Of a DNA stretch of 64,000 nt, positions 24,362 to 34,862 are shown piece by piece. The translations under genes and the position numbers were made by a program. The stretch covers positions 1 to 64,000 of the forward strand of contig QXCR01000107.1 in NCBI GenBank assembly GCA_004380135.1. Reading direction: 5' to 3'. The notes below the pieces were generated by a model that was not told the DNA's origin, ran no database searches, and saw nothing but the letters and a program-made list of their open reading frames with translations. The first letter of the stretch is position 1, and each line of letters opens with the position of its first letter. The stretch is from Stemphylium vesicarium (taxonomy: Eukaryota; Ascomycota; Dothideomycetes; Pleosporales; Pleosporaceae).

Positions 24362-25275
24362 TCCTAATTTTTTTTTATATTTCCCTTTCATGTGTTCAAG
24401 TTGTGTTTTTTCTACTTTGGGGCCGGAGATTTTTTTGCATTGCGCGGCGTCGTTCATCTTTTGTTGTTTTCCATCGCGGTCTCAAGAGAGAGAGAGGCAT
24501 ACATATATATCACGATACCCCCGAGATATTCGACCGTGTGTATGCTAGCATACGGCTTCGACTCGAGCGAAAGAGTTGAAAAAGATTGTACCAACTGTTT
24601 TTCTTTATAAGGGGGTGGCATCATCATCATGGAGTTAAATCTTTTCCATAGTGCTTGCATGGCACATGATGGCAGTTTTTTTTTCTTTTCCGAACCCTGC
24701 CTCTTTCTCTTCCGTCCTGTATTACCAACCACTATCGCAGGAGCCCTTTTCGCTGCTCGCTGCTGGTAATTTTGGCTGGCTAGCTAAGCTACATTACCAT
24801 GAATATATAGCTATGCGTAATCCCCAAGTATCACAAAATGAAAGAAGAAAAAAAGGTCTCACTCACATTACAGTTTTCATCTACTCTTATCGAATTACAC
24901 GCAGCATAAAACGCACACGTGCCCTAATCTTACATCTCATAGCTTACTTTTACCAAAAAAAAAAAGTTCAAGCCCGCCCGCTCATTTCCACTCCGCACAC
25001 GGAACCGACACACGAAATCGATACAGTTACCACAAGTAGCGTTCGTTCTTGCTCCGCACATGACAAGTGTAAGGCCAGACTCCGATCCCACTAAAAATTT
25101 AAACAGACGCTGATCCCTCTTTCTTATTCTTATTACGATAAGCCCACCAGGTCCCTTTGTCAGCGGCGTTATCACGGTCAGTCCTGCTGAGTCAAACGGT
25201 GCTGTTTGTGTGCGGGATCCCTGTGGTCTTGGGTGGCACGTTTTTTTTGCTGTTGATCTTTTGCTGCGTTGATTT

Positions 25276-25294
25276 GGGGGGGGGAGGGGGCGGG
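25276..25294 (+). repeat. G-rich tract, possible G-quadruplex
   Basis: Runs of nine, five and three G separated by single bases. This could form a G-quadruplex on the plus strand; no gene is attached. Confidence 0.5.
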
Positions 25295-25750
25295 TAGTCG
25301 TGATCTCGGTCTTGGGTTCGGCGTGGCGCGGTGCTCTGGCGAATGGGAGGTCCAAGGTTGGCTTGTGTCCGCGGAACCGGTGTTGGGTGGGGTGTTTTTA
25401 TTTTACTTTCGTGCTGTTTGTGGTTTAAGGGATAAAAGTGAAAAGGAAAGTTTTGGGATTTTGGTTGTGTTGTTTTTGGAGGGAACTGTGTTCTGTGTAA
25501 AGTGGTATACGGTTTTATGCTACTCTTTGCTGTGTGAACAATTGTTCTTTCTGCTATACTGATTATGTCCGGGTTTTGATGTTTTTTACTTCTTGTCCCT
25601 TTTTGTCTAGGGGTCTTTGTCTAATGCTGGGCATACGTATTGGGCTCGGATGATCTGTTCTAGTACAACCTCCCCCCGAGACGTCGGATCGGATATTTTG
25701 CTTCGTGCCGGTGTTGAATGTCGAGGCGGTCCGACCTGGTGTGCACAGAC

Positions 25751-25902
25751 TTGTCAACAATCAAGTCAATCTGACACATCCAGATGAGTGACTAACGCAA
25801 AAGGGTAAGACTTAAGCCTATATAGGCAACTGCTAGACTCAAATAGGAAGTCAATCAAGTCAAGCTGCGTCTCTCGATCCCCACTTAATTGATTGTTGAC
25901 AA
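25751..25902. mobile_element. 152-bp element with 14-bp terminal inverted repeats (solo LTR or MITE)
   Basis: The ends are perfect inverted repeats: TTGTCAACAATCAA at 25751-25764 and its reverse complement at 25889-25902. The element starts TG and ends CA once the outermost base is trimmed, as LTRs do. Inside there is cctatatagg, a TATA-like box, and short repeated motifs (tcaagtcaa twice). The inverted symmetry continues imperfectly into the flanks. No clear target-site duplication is visible. A small solo LTR of a Copia-type element or a non-autonomous DNA element are both possible. Confidence 0.55.
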
Positions 25903-25950
25903 CTGTGGGTGTGCAGACATTGCTAGCAAGAAAGATCCTCGCGACGGCCT

Positions 25951-25962
25951 TGGTATCAGAGC
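25951..25962 (+). other. Initiator-tRNA primer-binding-site-like 12-mer
   Basis: TGGTATCAGAGC is identical to the primer-binding site used by many plant Copia elements (3' end of initiator tRNA-Met). It lies about 48 bases past the inverted-repeat element, farther than the usual 0-5 bases. Either the LTR extends farther right than drawn, or the match is chance. Confidence 0.35.
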
Positions 25963-26217
25963 GTTGGCGTTTCGCGGCTCTGCTATGAAATGACCTCTAC
26001 GGCTAATCTAGTCTGAGAAAGCTTACGTAGCAAATATGGCGGTGTGAACAGGTAGGTGGGTCATATGAAGTTGTGTGATTGCTGTTGTTGAAATTGAAAC
26101 TCGCTGATGAGTAAACATGGACGTATACGTGTACGTGTTTGCATAATCGCCCGAGGCCGCCCCTGACCGCATGTGCAAAGACCCTGATCTCCGCGATCGA
26201 CGCCCCGGCAGAACCTC

Positions 26218-28048
26218 CTATTCTTCTTTTTCCGCGATGCCGATTCGCGTCTTACCCCATCGGAAATCGTCCAGGTTGTACATGGTGTAGAGTTGGGTGA
26301 TGAAGTTGACCAAGGGGCCGAAGTAGCTGTACATGGTTGATCCGATGAGTAGCTGTACGGCGTCAAGGATCGAAGTCGATGTCAAGATGGTGACCAGAAA
26401 GTCCCAGACTACCCGATAGTTTTCGAGGAAAAATAACCAGAATTTGGTTTGCGCGTCAAGTTCGCCTGTGAGTATGGTGTCAGAGCTGGGCATGTTGCCA
26501 AGTTCAGCTGGAGAGAGCACTTACGGTAAAACCTCGAGAAGAAGAGTGCTGGGTTCACCACCCAGTGCAATAACGAAGAAAACGCAGCCACCCTTTCCAT
26601 CCAACCGGTCGAGCTGCGACTCAAGAGGAGACTGTCACTTGTGAGTGGACCTAGCGTCCATCGGCGACGCTGACTCAGGAAGACGGAAGGAGTTTGTGGC
26701 GCTGTAGTATACGCTCGTGCATGGTGACACACACGTGTCTGAACGTCGGCGTTCTCAGAAAGAACCAGACAAACGTGATCTCTATCCTCGCTCATCATGG
26801 ACCGAATCGTTCGAAACAGGCCGTCGGAGGGCTTGGGGTAGTACCCAAACTTTTGCAGAATGTCGTCGCCGCACGTGGACTCCAGGACGCGCAGAAGCTG
26901 ACAGCACCCGGGCAGGCACGTCACTCTCCCGCTAGTGAGACTTTGACGCAGCCGACGACGGTACTGACCGACCATGTACTCCGCATTCTGGTAGAGATAC
27001 GAAATGGTGAATTGCCCTAAGGCCATGGGGTCTGCTCGAATGTAACCAGTCACCCCGATAATCTGCTCGCCCTCCCTCACAGTCTGGATCAGGTTGGAAA
27101 CGCACTCTGTGTCGAACCTAGTATCAGCGTCTATTCCAACAGTATAATCGACCGACTGAATGGATGCCTCCTCGAGGAAATCAGAGAGCTCGGCGAAAAG
27201 CTTGGGCGACATCATTGCGAGCGAGGGCTTTGAAGCGCGGTGATTGAACTTGTGGAGGAATGAGCGTGCGAGGACGATTCCATCTCGTTTTCCTCGGTTT
27301 TCGTTCTTGATGATGCAGATGATTGGAAGTCCCCTGAATTCTCCTTTGATGATCTCAGCGTCCATTGGTACATTGTCCCAAGCTGTGTAAGCCTGAGACA
27401 TGGGAATGATTGTGGGGCGCTCGATGATGTCTTCTTTCAGATGTGCGGCGGCTGTCTTGGTCATGCCTTTGCTACTGACTCTCCCATCGCAGACTACGAC
27501 GATGGCTTTCTTGTGGCCGTCAACCGACTTTTGCTCGACCAAGGACACTAGTGAGGTCATGATCTCCGCGTACGTTTCGTTGTAGCAACAAAGCAGGTAG
27601 ACGAAACTCTCTGATGTTGCTGGAATCTTTGAAGTTTCTGGATTAACCCGCCGTACAAAGTAGGAGACGATTATCATGGTAATCTCGATGAAATCTACCA
27701 CGGACCGGAGCATCAGAAGTGGAAAAAGATACCAGAAGAATCTAGTATAATCCTGGAACATGTACGCCATGAAGAGACTGCGGTTTGGTAGTTAGCGATC
27801 ATGATCTTGCGTTTTGGAATGACGAAGGAATATTCCACTTACTTTATTGGGATGAGGAGTGAAAATGCTACATATTTCTCGATTCTTAACCGCTTTGCAT
27901 CTACCGAAGGCAGATGCTCCAAGACAGTGCGCAAAGTCTTGGACGTTATAGCGAGTGATGGGCGTTGTAACATGATGGGCGCGTTCGTGAAATCGCTCGT
28001 GGTGTGAATCCCCGGGGTTTTGGTATCGAGACTGTTCATTTTGAACAT
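26218..28048 (-). CDS. Chitin-synthase-like family 2 glycosyltransferase (short, membrane)
   Basis: Three exons: 28048-27843, 27777-26525, 26465-26218 (introns 65 and 59 nt, phases agree), 568 residues. Two membrane segments lie at about 57-110. A GT2 domain follows with the chitin-synthase-2 family hallmarks: VVVCDGR near 165, NRGKRDG near 230, a DAD metal motif (285-287), QNAEY (332-336), CLPGCCQLLR, SEDR (398-401, catalytic base region) and QRRRW (438-442). Several C-terminal hydrophobic segments end in DDFRWGKTR. It should polymerise a UDP-sugar, by homology UDP-GlcNAc, on the cytosolic face and extrude the chain. At 568 residues it is much shorter than division III chitin synthases with a myosin head and nearer hyaluronan-synthase-like enzymes. 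It is divergent, 579 bases apart, from a nucleotide-sugar dehydrogenase, with a polysaccharide deacetylase next to that. Confidence 0.88.
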
Positions 28049-28627
28049 ATGCTGATCTCTCGGGTATGAAAATCAGTGCTGTTTGAAGAATAAAATGTGG
28101 TCTGGAGTTTGCAGCCCACTTTTCTCTTGTAGAACAGGTCTAGACTTGCGCAATACGGCAAAATGAAACGACAGAGCCGGGACAGGTCCTTCCACTTGGC
28201 TCCGAGTTGACGACCAAAGCCGATCATAGTTATAGGCGATGGCAGTACCTACGGAATAGGGTAAAGTTCAGTGCTGACTTCACACGGCTGCGACGCTGCA
28301 TCGCACTCCTTGCCTACATTACCACTGCTATGGGCACTTCACCTTCCTACGCATGTGTCAGCTCGCAATGGTCTACGAATACCAGGCCCGAGCGCTCTGC
28401 TATAGTAGTGCCGAAGCTAATTCCAGGGAAGCACTGAGATTCGGCCCTAATGCATCAGTGCGCAAGTGGACCTTGCCACCCCATTGGTATGTCTCAAAGG
28501 ATGGCATGTACATAGTCGGGTATATACTGAAATTGCTTCACCTAAAGTCAACTATGCATTGCTCCGATATCGTCCTCGCTCTTTACTACTGGTTCTCCGC
28601 GTTCTTCGTCTCGAGTATCCTCTTACC
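28049..28627. other. Shared divergent promoter of the GT2 and dehydrogenase genes
   Basis: 579 bases between two opposed ATGs. Short frames occur on both strands but show no domain. Its position suggests co-regulation of the two genes. Confidence 0.5.
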
Positions 28628-29927
28628 ATGTCTTCCACAATACCGTCAATATGTCAAAGCGCAGCCGATGCTTTGCATTTTCCCGAGCCTAATGAACCTA
28701 CCACCATCGCAATCATCGGAGTCGGCTATGTTGGGGAACATCTGATGGAGGTCTTTTCCTCCGCTTTCCGGGTTATCGGTTATGACGTGTCGGCTTCACG
28801 AATAGAGAGTCTACGTTTGAAGCATCCCAGATCCGACAAAATCAAATTCTCCCACGATGAAATAGACTTGGAGGGCGCCTCTCACTTTCTGGTCTGCGTG
28901 CCGACGATTTTGGGTCTGAACGGCGACGTTGATTCTTCGCATGTTCGAAGCGCAATGAGCATGCTCCACCGTTATGTAAGCGATAGATCTATCGTGGTGA
29001 TCGAGAGTACCGTTGCAGTAGGCATGACGCGAGAGCTTGTTGGGCCGTTGGCTAGATCGTGTGGTGTTTTCGCTGGGATGTCGCCAGAGGTAAGACAGCT
29101 TCGCAAAGCTTAAAGATGACTATTATCTGACACCTGAATAGAGAATTGACCCTGGACGAATAGAACCGCCGCCTAGATCGATACCCAAAGTGGTTTCCGG
29201 ACTTGATGACATCGTCCCAGGGTCTTTAGATGCGATCCAACGGTTGTATGAGACCGTATTCGATACCGTCATCCCAGTCCGCAAACCCGAGGTAGCGGAG
29301 ATGTCAAAGCTTTACGAAAACTGCCAAAGAACAATAGCTATAGCCTATGCCAATGAAATGGCAGATGCTTGTTACGGGCTAGGAATCGACCCTTTTGAAG
29401 TAGCCCATACAGCTGCTACTAAGCCCTTTGGATATCTGCCAATGTACCCTTCACTAGGCATCGGAGGACATTGCATCCCCGTCAACCCAATATACTTCAT
29501 GTCGACTTGCAACTTACCATTACTTCAACAAGCCCACGAACGGATGATGACACGTCCTTCACGCATCGCCAGTCAGCTCCTTACCTCAATACTGGAAGAA
29601 AATCACCGGAAACATGGGGCAAACCACCGGCCCAGCCTTCTCGTGGTCGGGGTCGGCTTTAAGGCCGGCCAGTCGGATTTGTCCAACTCGCCTGGCTTAC
29701 AGCTCCTCAACTTTATGCGCCATTCGGGCGAAGTGGATTTGATGTTTTGTGATCCTTTAGTGAGCCAGGATGCGATACCCGAGGTACCGAGGCTCCAAGA
29801 AAGTCTCTGGAAACCAGAAGTCTTGGGAAATTTCAACGCAATTGTCGTGGCAGTAAAACAGCCTCCTTTGAATTATGACGTTTTAACAGATCTGGCAGGA
29901 GTACGGGTTGAGATCTGGCAACGATGA
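28628..29927 (+). CDS. Nucleotide-sugar 6-dehydrogenase, UDP-HexNAc (WecC/WbpA) type
   Basis: Exons 28628-29089 and 29142-29927 (52-nt intron, phase 0), 415 residues, the normal family length. An NAD Rossmann loop GVGYVG is at 31-36, followed by VCVPT, ESTVAVGMT, SPERIDPGR across the splice junction, and the KPEVAEMSKLYEN helix near 205. The catalytic Cys lies in GGHCIPVNP (about Cys265). UDP-glucose dehydrogenases normally carry GGSCFxKD at that site. GGHCIPVxP is the signature of enzymes that oxidise UDP-N-acetyl-mannosamine, -glucosamine or -galactosamine to the uronic acid, mostly bacterial surface-polysaccharide enzymes. The predicted product is therefore a UDP-HexNAc uronate; the exact substrate cannot be read from sequence. 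No signal peptide, so cytosolic, upstream of the membrane GT2. Confidence 0.9.
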
Positions 29928-30473
29928 CAGCGGATAGGTATACGGAGATGCTATCATTTTCCAAATATGGTTCAGGGTGGGGAGACTGTCAGCTAGGTTG
30001 GGAAAAGCGATTTTAGCCAATACCAGCAGGGATCTGTGTGTTGTTCAAAGCATTCTCTTCTTCAGGACATTTTTAGACTCATATAACCTTAATAATTAGT
30101 GTAGCGAGACCTAAGCATTCTAACTTGATCGCACTGTCCACTCACTACTTGGTGATCATGCAAATCACGCTTCGCATTCGGCCCACACAATGTTCCTCGG
30201 AAACTTCTGGCCTTGGATCACCCCAGTGTCTCACTCAGAACCGGGTAATGTCCTTTCGATGTTCAATATCGGGCCTTCTGTGGCGCACTGTTGTCTGTGT
30301 GGCATAGCCATGTACGACGTGAGCGGTGAGCATACGCTTTGCGCGCAGCACAGGCGTTGAAAACGGCAGCCCGGGCGAGAGGCTTACGCAACGCTGCGGT
30401 CTGGACTCATATTGAAGATGGTTGTTACTACTGGAGGACTTGCTGGGGTAGCAAAACAAACCTACAATCCATC
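29928..30473. other. Intergenic between dehydrogenase and deacetylase
   Basis: Dehydrogenase 3' flank and deacetylase promoter. In-frame open sequence reaches back to about 30339 before the chosen deacetylase ATG without another ATG. A missing first exon with a signal peptide could lie here. Confidence 0.45.
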
Positions 30474-31606
30474 ATGAGCAGCGCAGTAGGAGCTTTCAGC
30501 CCATTTTACTACTATCCTGTGGGGAACATATGTCCAGTAGTGCAGCCACTGCTTCGTGCTGAGAACCTTACCTATGGGAGATGTGGACCGGGTGTTCTAG
30601 AACCTTCCTGTAGTCGTTGTTGTTCGAAGGAGGTAGGTAGTTTTGGTCTCACTGCATTAGCTACTTTCTGATTGACTCCAACCGAGTAGGGATACCGCAT
30701 GTCAGATCCAAACTTTGCTGGTGCATCATTGTGCCTTCTTGAGTACGGTTTAGCTTGCGATGGAACACAATGGCCACCAGGGTTTAATACTTCGATTACC
30801 CCCCGGCCAAAGCTAGGAAGCGTTCCCTATGGTCAGAAGTTTCAGAGGTGTACCGTGGAAGACACGCTTGCGTTGACGTTCGATGACGGCCCTTCGCAAT
30901 GGACTTCTGACTTGTTGGACATCCTGAAGGCAAATGATGTCAAAGCAACCTTCTTCATCAGAACTGTGAATTTGTATGAAGATCTGATCAATCACCGGAG
31001 CGACAAAAAACCTGCAATCATCAGAAGGATGTACAATGAAGGACACCAGATCGCGGGACATACGTGGAGCCACCGGAACATGGACACGCAGCTGAACTCG
31101 CAAGAACGTAAAGATGATAACATCAAGGCGGAAATAGCGCTCAGCGCCATACTAGGCTTCTTTCCCACGTACATGCGGCCGCCGTTCAACAAGTGCAATA
31201 CCGTTGGCTGTCAGGAGGATATGGAAGCGCTAGGGTACCACGTGGTGAGTGCCGCAGGATACCGCTGCTGAGCCAGACAAGGAAAGTCGCTAACTATAAA
31301 TGACAGACTTCGTTCGATTTAGACGGCAGAGACTGGGAAGGGAACTTTACTCACGCAGAGGAACACTTCCTTAACAAGATTAAGACTACCAATGCTGACA
31401 GGACTCGAGCGTGGCTGAACCTAGCACACGATACGCATAAGCGCACGGTGCATGGCTACACCCAGTTCATGATCGATAAAGCCAGGGAACACGGATATAA
31501 GCTGGTGAGAGTGGGAGATTGCTTGGGCGATGCGGAAGAGAATTGGTATCGGGATCCGTTGTCAGGCGGAGCGCTTGTAAATCTGCCGCCCAAAGGCACG
31601 ATGTAG
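30474..31606 (+). CDS. Chitin-deacetylase-like polysaccharide deacetylase (CE4)
   Basis: Exons 30474-30632, 30690-31244 and 31307-31606 (introns 57 and 62 nt), 337 residues. A Cys-rich region at residues 35-80 (CGPG...SCSRCCS...GY) looks like a worn CBM18 chitin-binding module in which the usual GYCG is GYRM. The NodB domain has TFDDGP (116-121, catalytic and metal Asp), HTWSH (His177/His181, metal), RPPFN (about 216) and a late LAHDTH. These are the CE4 motifs for Zn-dependent removal of acetyl groups from N-acetyl sugars. It lies in the same orientation as the dehydrogenase and probably acts on the polymer made by the neighbouring GT2. CE4 enzymes of this kind are normally secreted, but the chosen ATG is not followed by a convincing signal peptide, so the N-terminus is uncertain. 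Confidence 0.85.
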
Positions 31607-32643
31607 ACTTTGCGTCGCACATGTCTTCATCGCTTGTGCTTGTCAAAGCGCAAAGGGCCATGGGGAAGAAGAACTGTAGAAATCAGTGTATCGAAGGATT
31701 CATGAGGTAGCTTGCGGGTTTGGTTTTCCAAGACCCTGTTATTAGCGTTTAGTTGGACTGGACCAAATTGGGTTCGGACCTCGGAGTGTCATGATTAGTA
31801 ATGCATTTTCCAGTCAGCTAAACGTATTCTTTCATATCGAGCTTAGATTTTAGGTCATCTGTACTAGCAAACCTACTTTTCCACAAGCTGTCACCCTAGA
31901 CAACGGCTTTTAGCATCCAGACCTCCTCAGCCTTCCAATCTACATGCTCCTTCCTGGATCTCCTGGTGTCTTGAACTCTGCGCAGCAGCTTTCGCATCCC
32001 ATCACGAGTGGAGATACCCTTTCCATCGCTATCCATCCGAATGGCTCCCCTACGGATTAAATATTCGAAGAAATCGAGATCTCGTAATAATTGTCCATTG
32101 GGAGTACATCCTTTCCCGCTCTAGATCAAGGTCGATGAGCTTCAGCCCGCGCACTTCCTGCAGCACGCGCGGGTAACAATGGCTAGATTGGCGCACTCTA
32201 AATATCTTAGACATAGGCTTCAAGGCCGCAAAGTCAAGTTGCGAACTCGCGCGATGCTTCAATGCTTTATCTGCCGAACTTGGTCCTTGTGCGGTTAATG
32301 CCAAGCTCGAGATTTAGCGTATCGGCATTGCCAGGGTTAAAATCTAGATGCAACAATGCATCGACCGTGCTTGCATCCTTCGTAGAGCGTCCTGATGATG
32401 CTAGCGGCTTAAGATGGGGCGGTGGGATCGGAATTGGGCCCGTATGGTACGGAACTCCAGTACGATCTCGTACAAGCCATGGAGCACGTGTGTAGCATAG
32501 GTTGTACGATTGCGTACACCTAGGATAAAGGTAGGATAGGAGAAGCGCGTGGATCCATGTACCCATGTAGCGGAGTAACAAAAACATTTCTTGTCAACAT
32601 CAGAACCGTGCGCTGCTTGTACAGAAAGCATGTTGTTTTCGCT
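31607..32643. other. 1.0-kb intergenic stretch
   Basis: Between the deacetylase stop and the end of the HET relic. Only short frames without domains; I see no gene. Confidence 0.5.
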
Positions 32644-34862
32644 TCAGATAAGATGGATGATCTTGGTATCAAACTCCCCCTCCCATTCTTCCACTCGTTT
32701 GCCTTTCCTTATGCACTTATCGTAGTTCATTATTTCAACTCTGCGATACTCTTGCTTCTCTTCATCGCTTAGAATGAGAGCAAGAGTAGGGTATTCCCCA
32801 GCTTTGAGAAGACACGAAGCCAACCAAATCTCAACACCTTGCGATGAGGACTGGCAGGTTCCATGGAACTGACCTCCACTCCCGCCTTTGAGGCTATGAG
32901 AATCGAATTCCGTACAGCTGAAGGCGTTGTTTATAACACTTCGGTACAATGTTCAAGAGTCGAGGGATACGATTCCAAAAGAACCCTCTGTGGACGGATC
33001 CACTGCCTCGACAAACCAGTTGTAGCCTCTAGGAAGGAGTTTTGGCTTTTCAGGACCGCTCGCCGTACCATTGTGCGAATAGTCAGCTTGACAGATGTAA
33101 TGCGAACAAAAGCTGCCAGCGGTCCGGGTGGGTAGCAAATATCGTAATCCAAAACTTCCATGACTTTTTCCCGCCCGAGAAGCGTGAAAAATTCAATGGG
33201 AATCGGATCCTATGACCATGAACGGATGCCCACGACCATGATGGTACCACATACTCGGGCACAGAGTCATTAATGTCCCCCGTTTCCATATCGTCGACCT
33301 CAACCTGCCAGCATAAGCCGACATGTATGTTTTCTTTCCACAGTCCTGCAACGTAGGTTGCAGAGAAGCTTTCCTGCATCAAGTTTGCTAAGCCTCCAAT
33401 GGCTAGCAGCTTGTCTGTTTCAAAGCTGAACTTTCGTTGGTTGTATCTCGCTCCTACCAGCCAATGCCAGTTATCGAAATGATCATTACGCCCAATTCCA
33501 ACTCCTTTGACTATTGAATACGTACTGCGTCGCCTAAAACATTAACCGCTCAGGAGCCTTGCAAAAAGAACGTTCGTCATCCCTGTTACCCTCTGTGTCC
33601 CAGGGTTTCATCTGTGGGGTAAATTCGTCAACCTTCTCGCTCATGCACACAAATTCGACATATTTAGTCGTAAAGACGAGCAAGCGCCCTGACATCAGCT
33701 CCTCTTGAAGTGTCTGGGCTCTTTCCCGAGTAAATCTATGGGGCTCACCCCGATCCCTGCAACTAATATAGTCATGTCTTGTGAAGCGCTGATTATAAGC
33801 AATAAATGTCGTGGTGATATTGCAGAGTTTCAAAGGACGCGGGTCTCGTGCAGCAAAGAGACCAGAACCAGTGTCTGGACTGTCGTCCGCCACGATGGTT
33901 AAAGTCGCATCGCGATAGATTTTCCCCATTTGAGCCATCACTTTCTCAAAATCTATCGGGTCATCCTGAATGACACATAAAGCATCTATCCACAGGTAAT
34001 GATGTCCAAGACTGCGAGTCACATCGAAAGACTCTTTAAACGTTCTCGGCAGAGAGGCATCCACGGGCAGCTTGTGCTGAATTTCCTCGTAAGATCCCGT
34101 GCTTCTAGTACTCAGTAGCCGTATCCCACTGCCCCAGCAATAACTAAGAGTGAAATATTCTGTCCGCTTTCCCGCTGTTTCAATGATGTGAGGTCGTTGT
34201 GGGTCTATGAGATCTATGACCCTTGTGGGTAATGGCGGTAGCGTCTCTGAAGATAGACAGCTGGCACAGAAGCTATGCAAATCTAGGCAATTTTGAAGCC
34301 AGGTCTTGATGAATTTTATATTGTGGTTCGAGCCTGTGTGGTTGTTCACTGGTTGACCGATGGGGTGATGCTGGCCCTCTGGTTGTGGCAAAAGATCGCA
34401 AGAGCGGTCGAACAGAGCGGATAGGCCATCTACACAATGAATTCAATAGACAAAATCGGCAGGTGCTTGGTCAATCATGCCAGGCAGAGGCTCTTCTGTC
34501 AAGAAGAATCTTCCGATCTTACGTTCTGCGATGAAGATACAACACCAGCCTGATGGATCTAATCGTTCATATTACGATCGATGAAGTACGACGGCATGTG
34601 TGCTGCTAAAAGTTTCGATATCGGGGTGCTCTAGAATTTGGAAGGCGATTAAGGCGCATGACCGACAGCCATGTGTTGTAGAGAGCTTCAGAGCTTCTCA
34701 TGAAGGTTGATGCACGCAAACAAGATTTCTTGCCGCTCTATTATCAATCCAATGAGCATACAGTTTCTTCACACATGGGTGGTTGAGCTCTCGAGGATCG
34801 ACGAAAACTAGGTTTTGGCAACAGCTGCAGAGCGTCGTGCGAGTGAGACGCGTAGAAAACAT
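32644..34862 (-). pseudogene. HET-domain (heterokaryon incompatibility) gene, degenerate
   Basis: Reading from an ATG at 34862, the protein is clearly HET-like: LCSCCQNLVFVDPRELN at the start and HGCRSCALIAFQ. Then come the core HET blocks FTLSYCWG, LPRTFKESFDVTRSLGHHYLWIDALCVIQDD and MGKIYRDATLTIVADDS, and farther on PSWSWASV and a typical EYRRV...IHLI terminus at 32644. The frame is broken by three in-frame stops (34700-34698 TGA, 34574-34572 TAA, 34445-34443 TGA). It also has frame changes at about 33536-33539 (a T4 run), near 33210-33222, and between about 32935 and 32880. All three nonsense codons can be explained by single C-to-T changes in CGA or CAA. HET proteins trigger cell death after fusion of unlike strains; this copy cannot make one. 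Confidence 0.9.

Larger units (their letters stand above)
24214..26217. other. 2.0-kb intergenic stretch at the left edge of the accessory region
   Basis: Contains the THO2 3' flank, a C12 run (24350-24361), a G-rich tract (25276-25294), a 152-bp inverted-repeat element (25751-25902) and a retroelement-primer-like 12-mer (25951-25962). The open frames are AT-rich or low-complexity and have no domain. Confidence 0.6.

Noticed and set aside
24651..25562. Open frames in the THO2 3' flank on both strands
   Set aside because: AT-rich and homopolymer-driven composition; no domain or splice logic.
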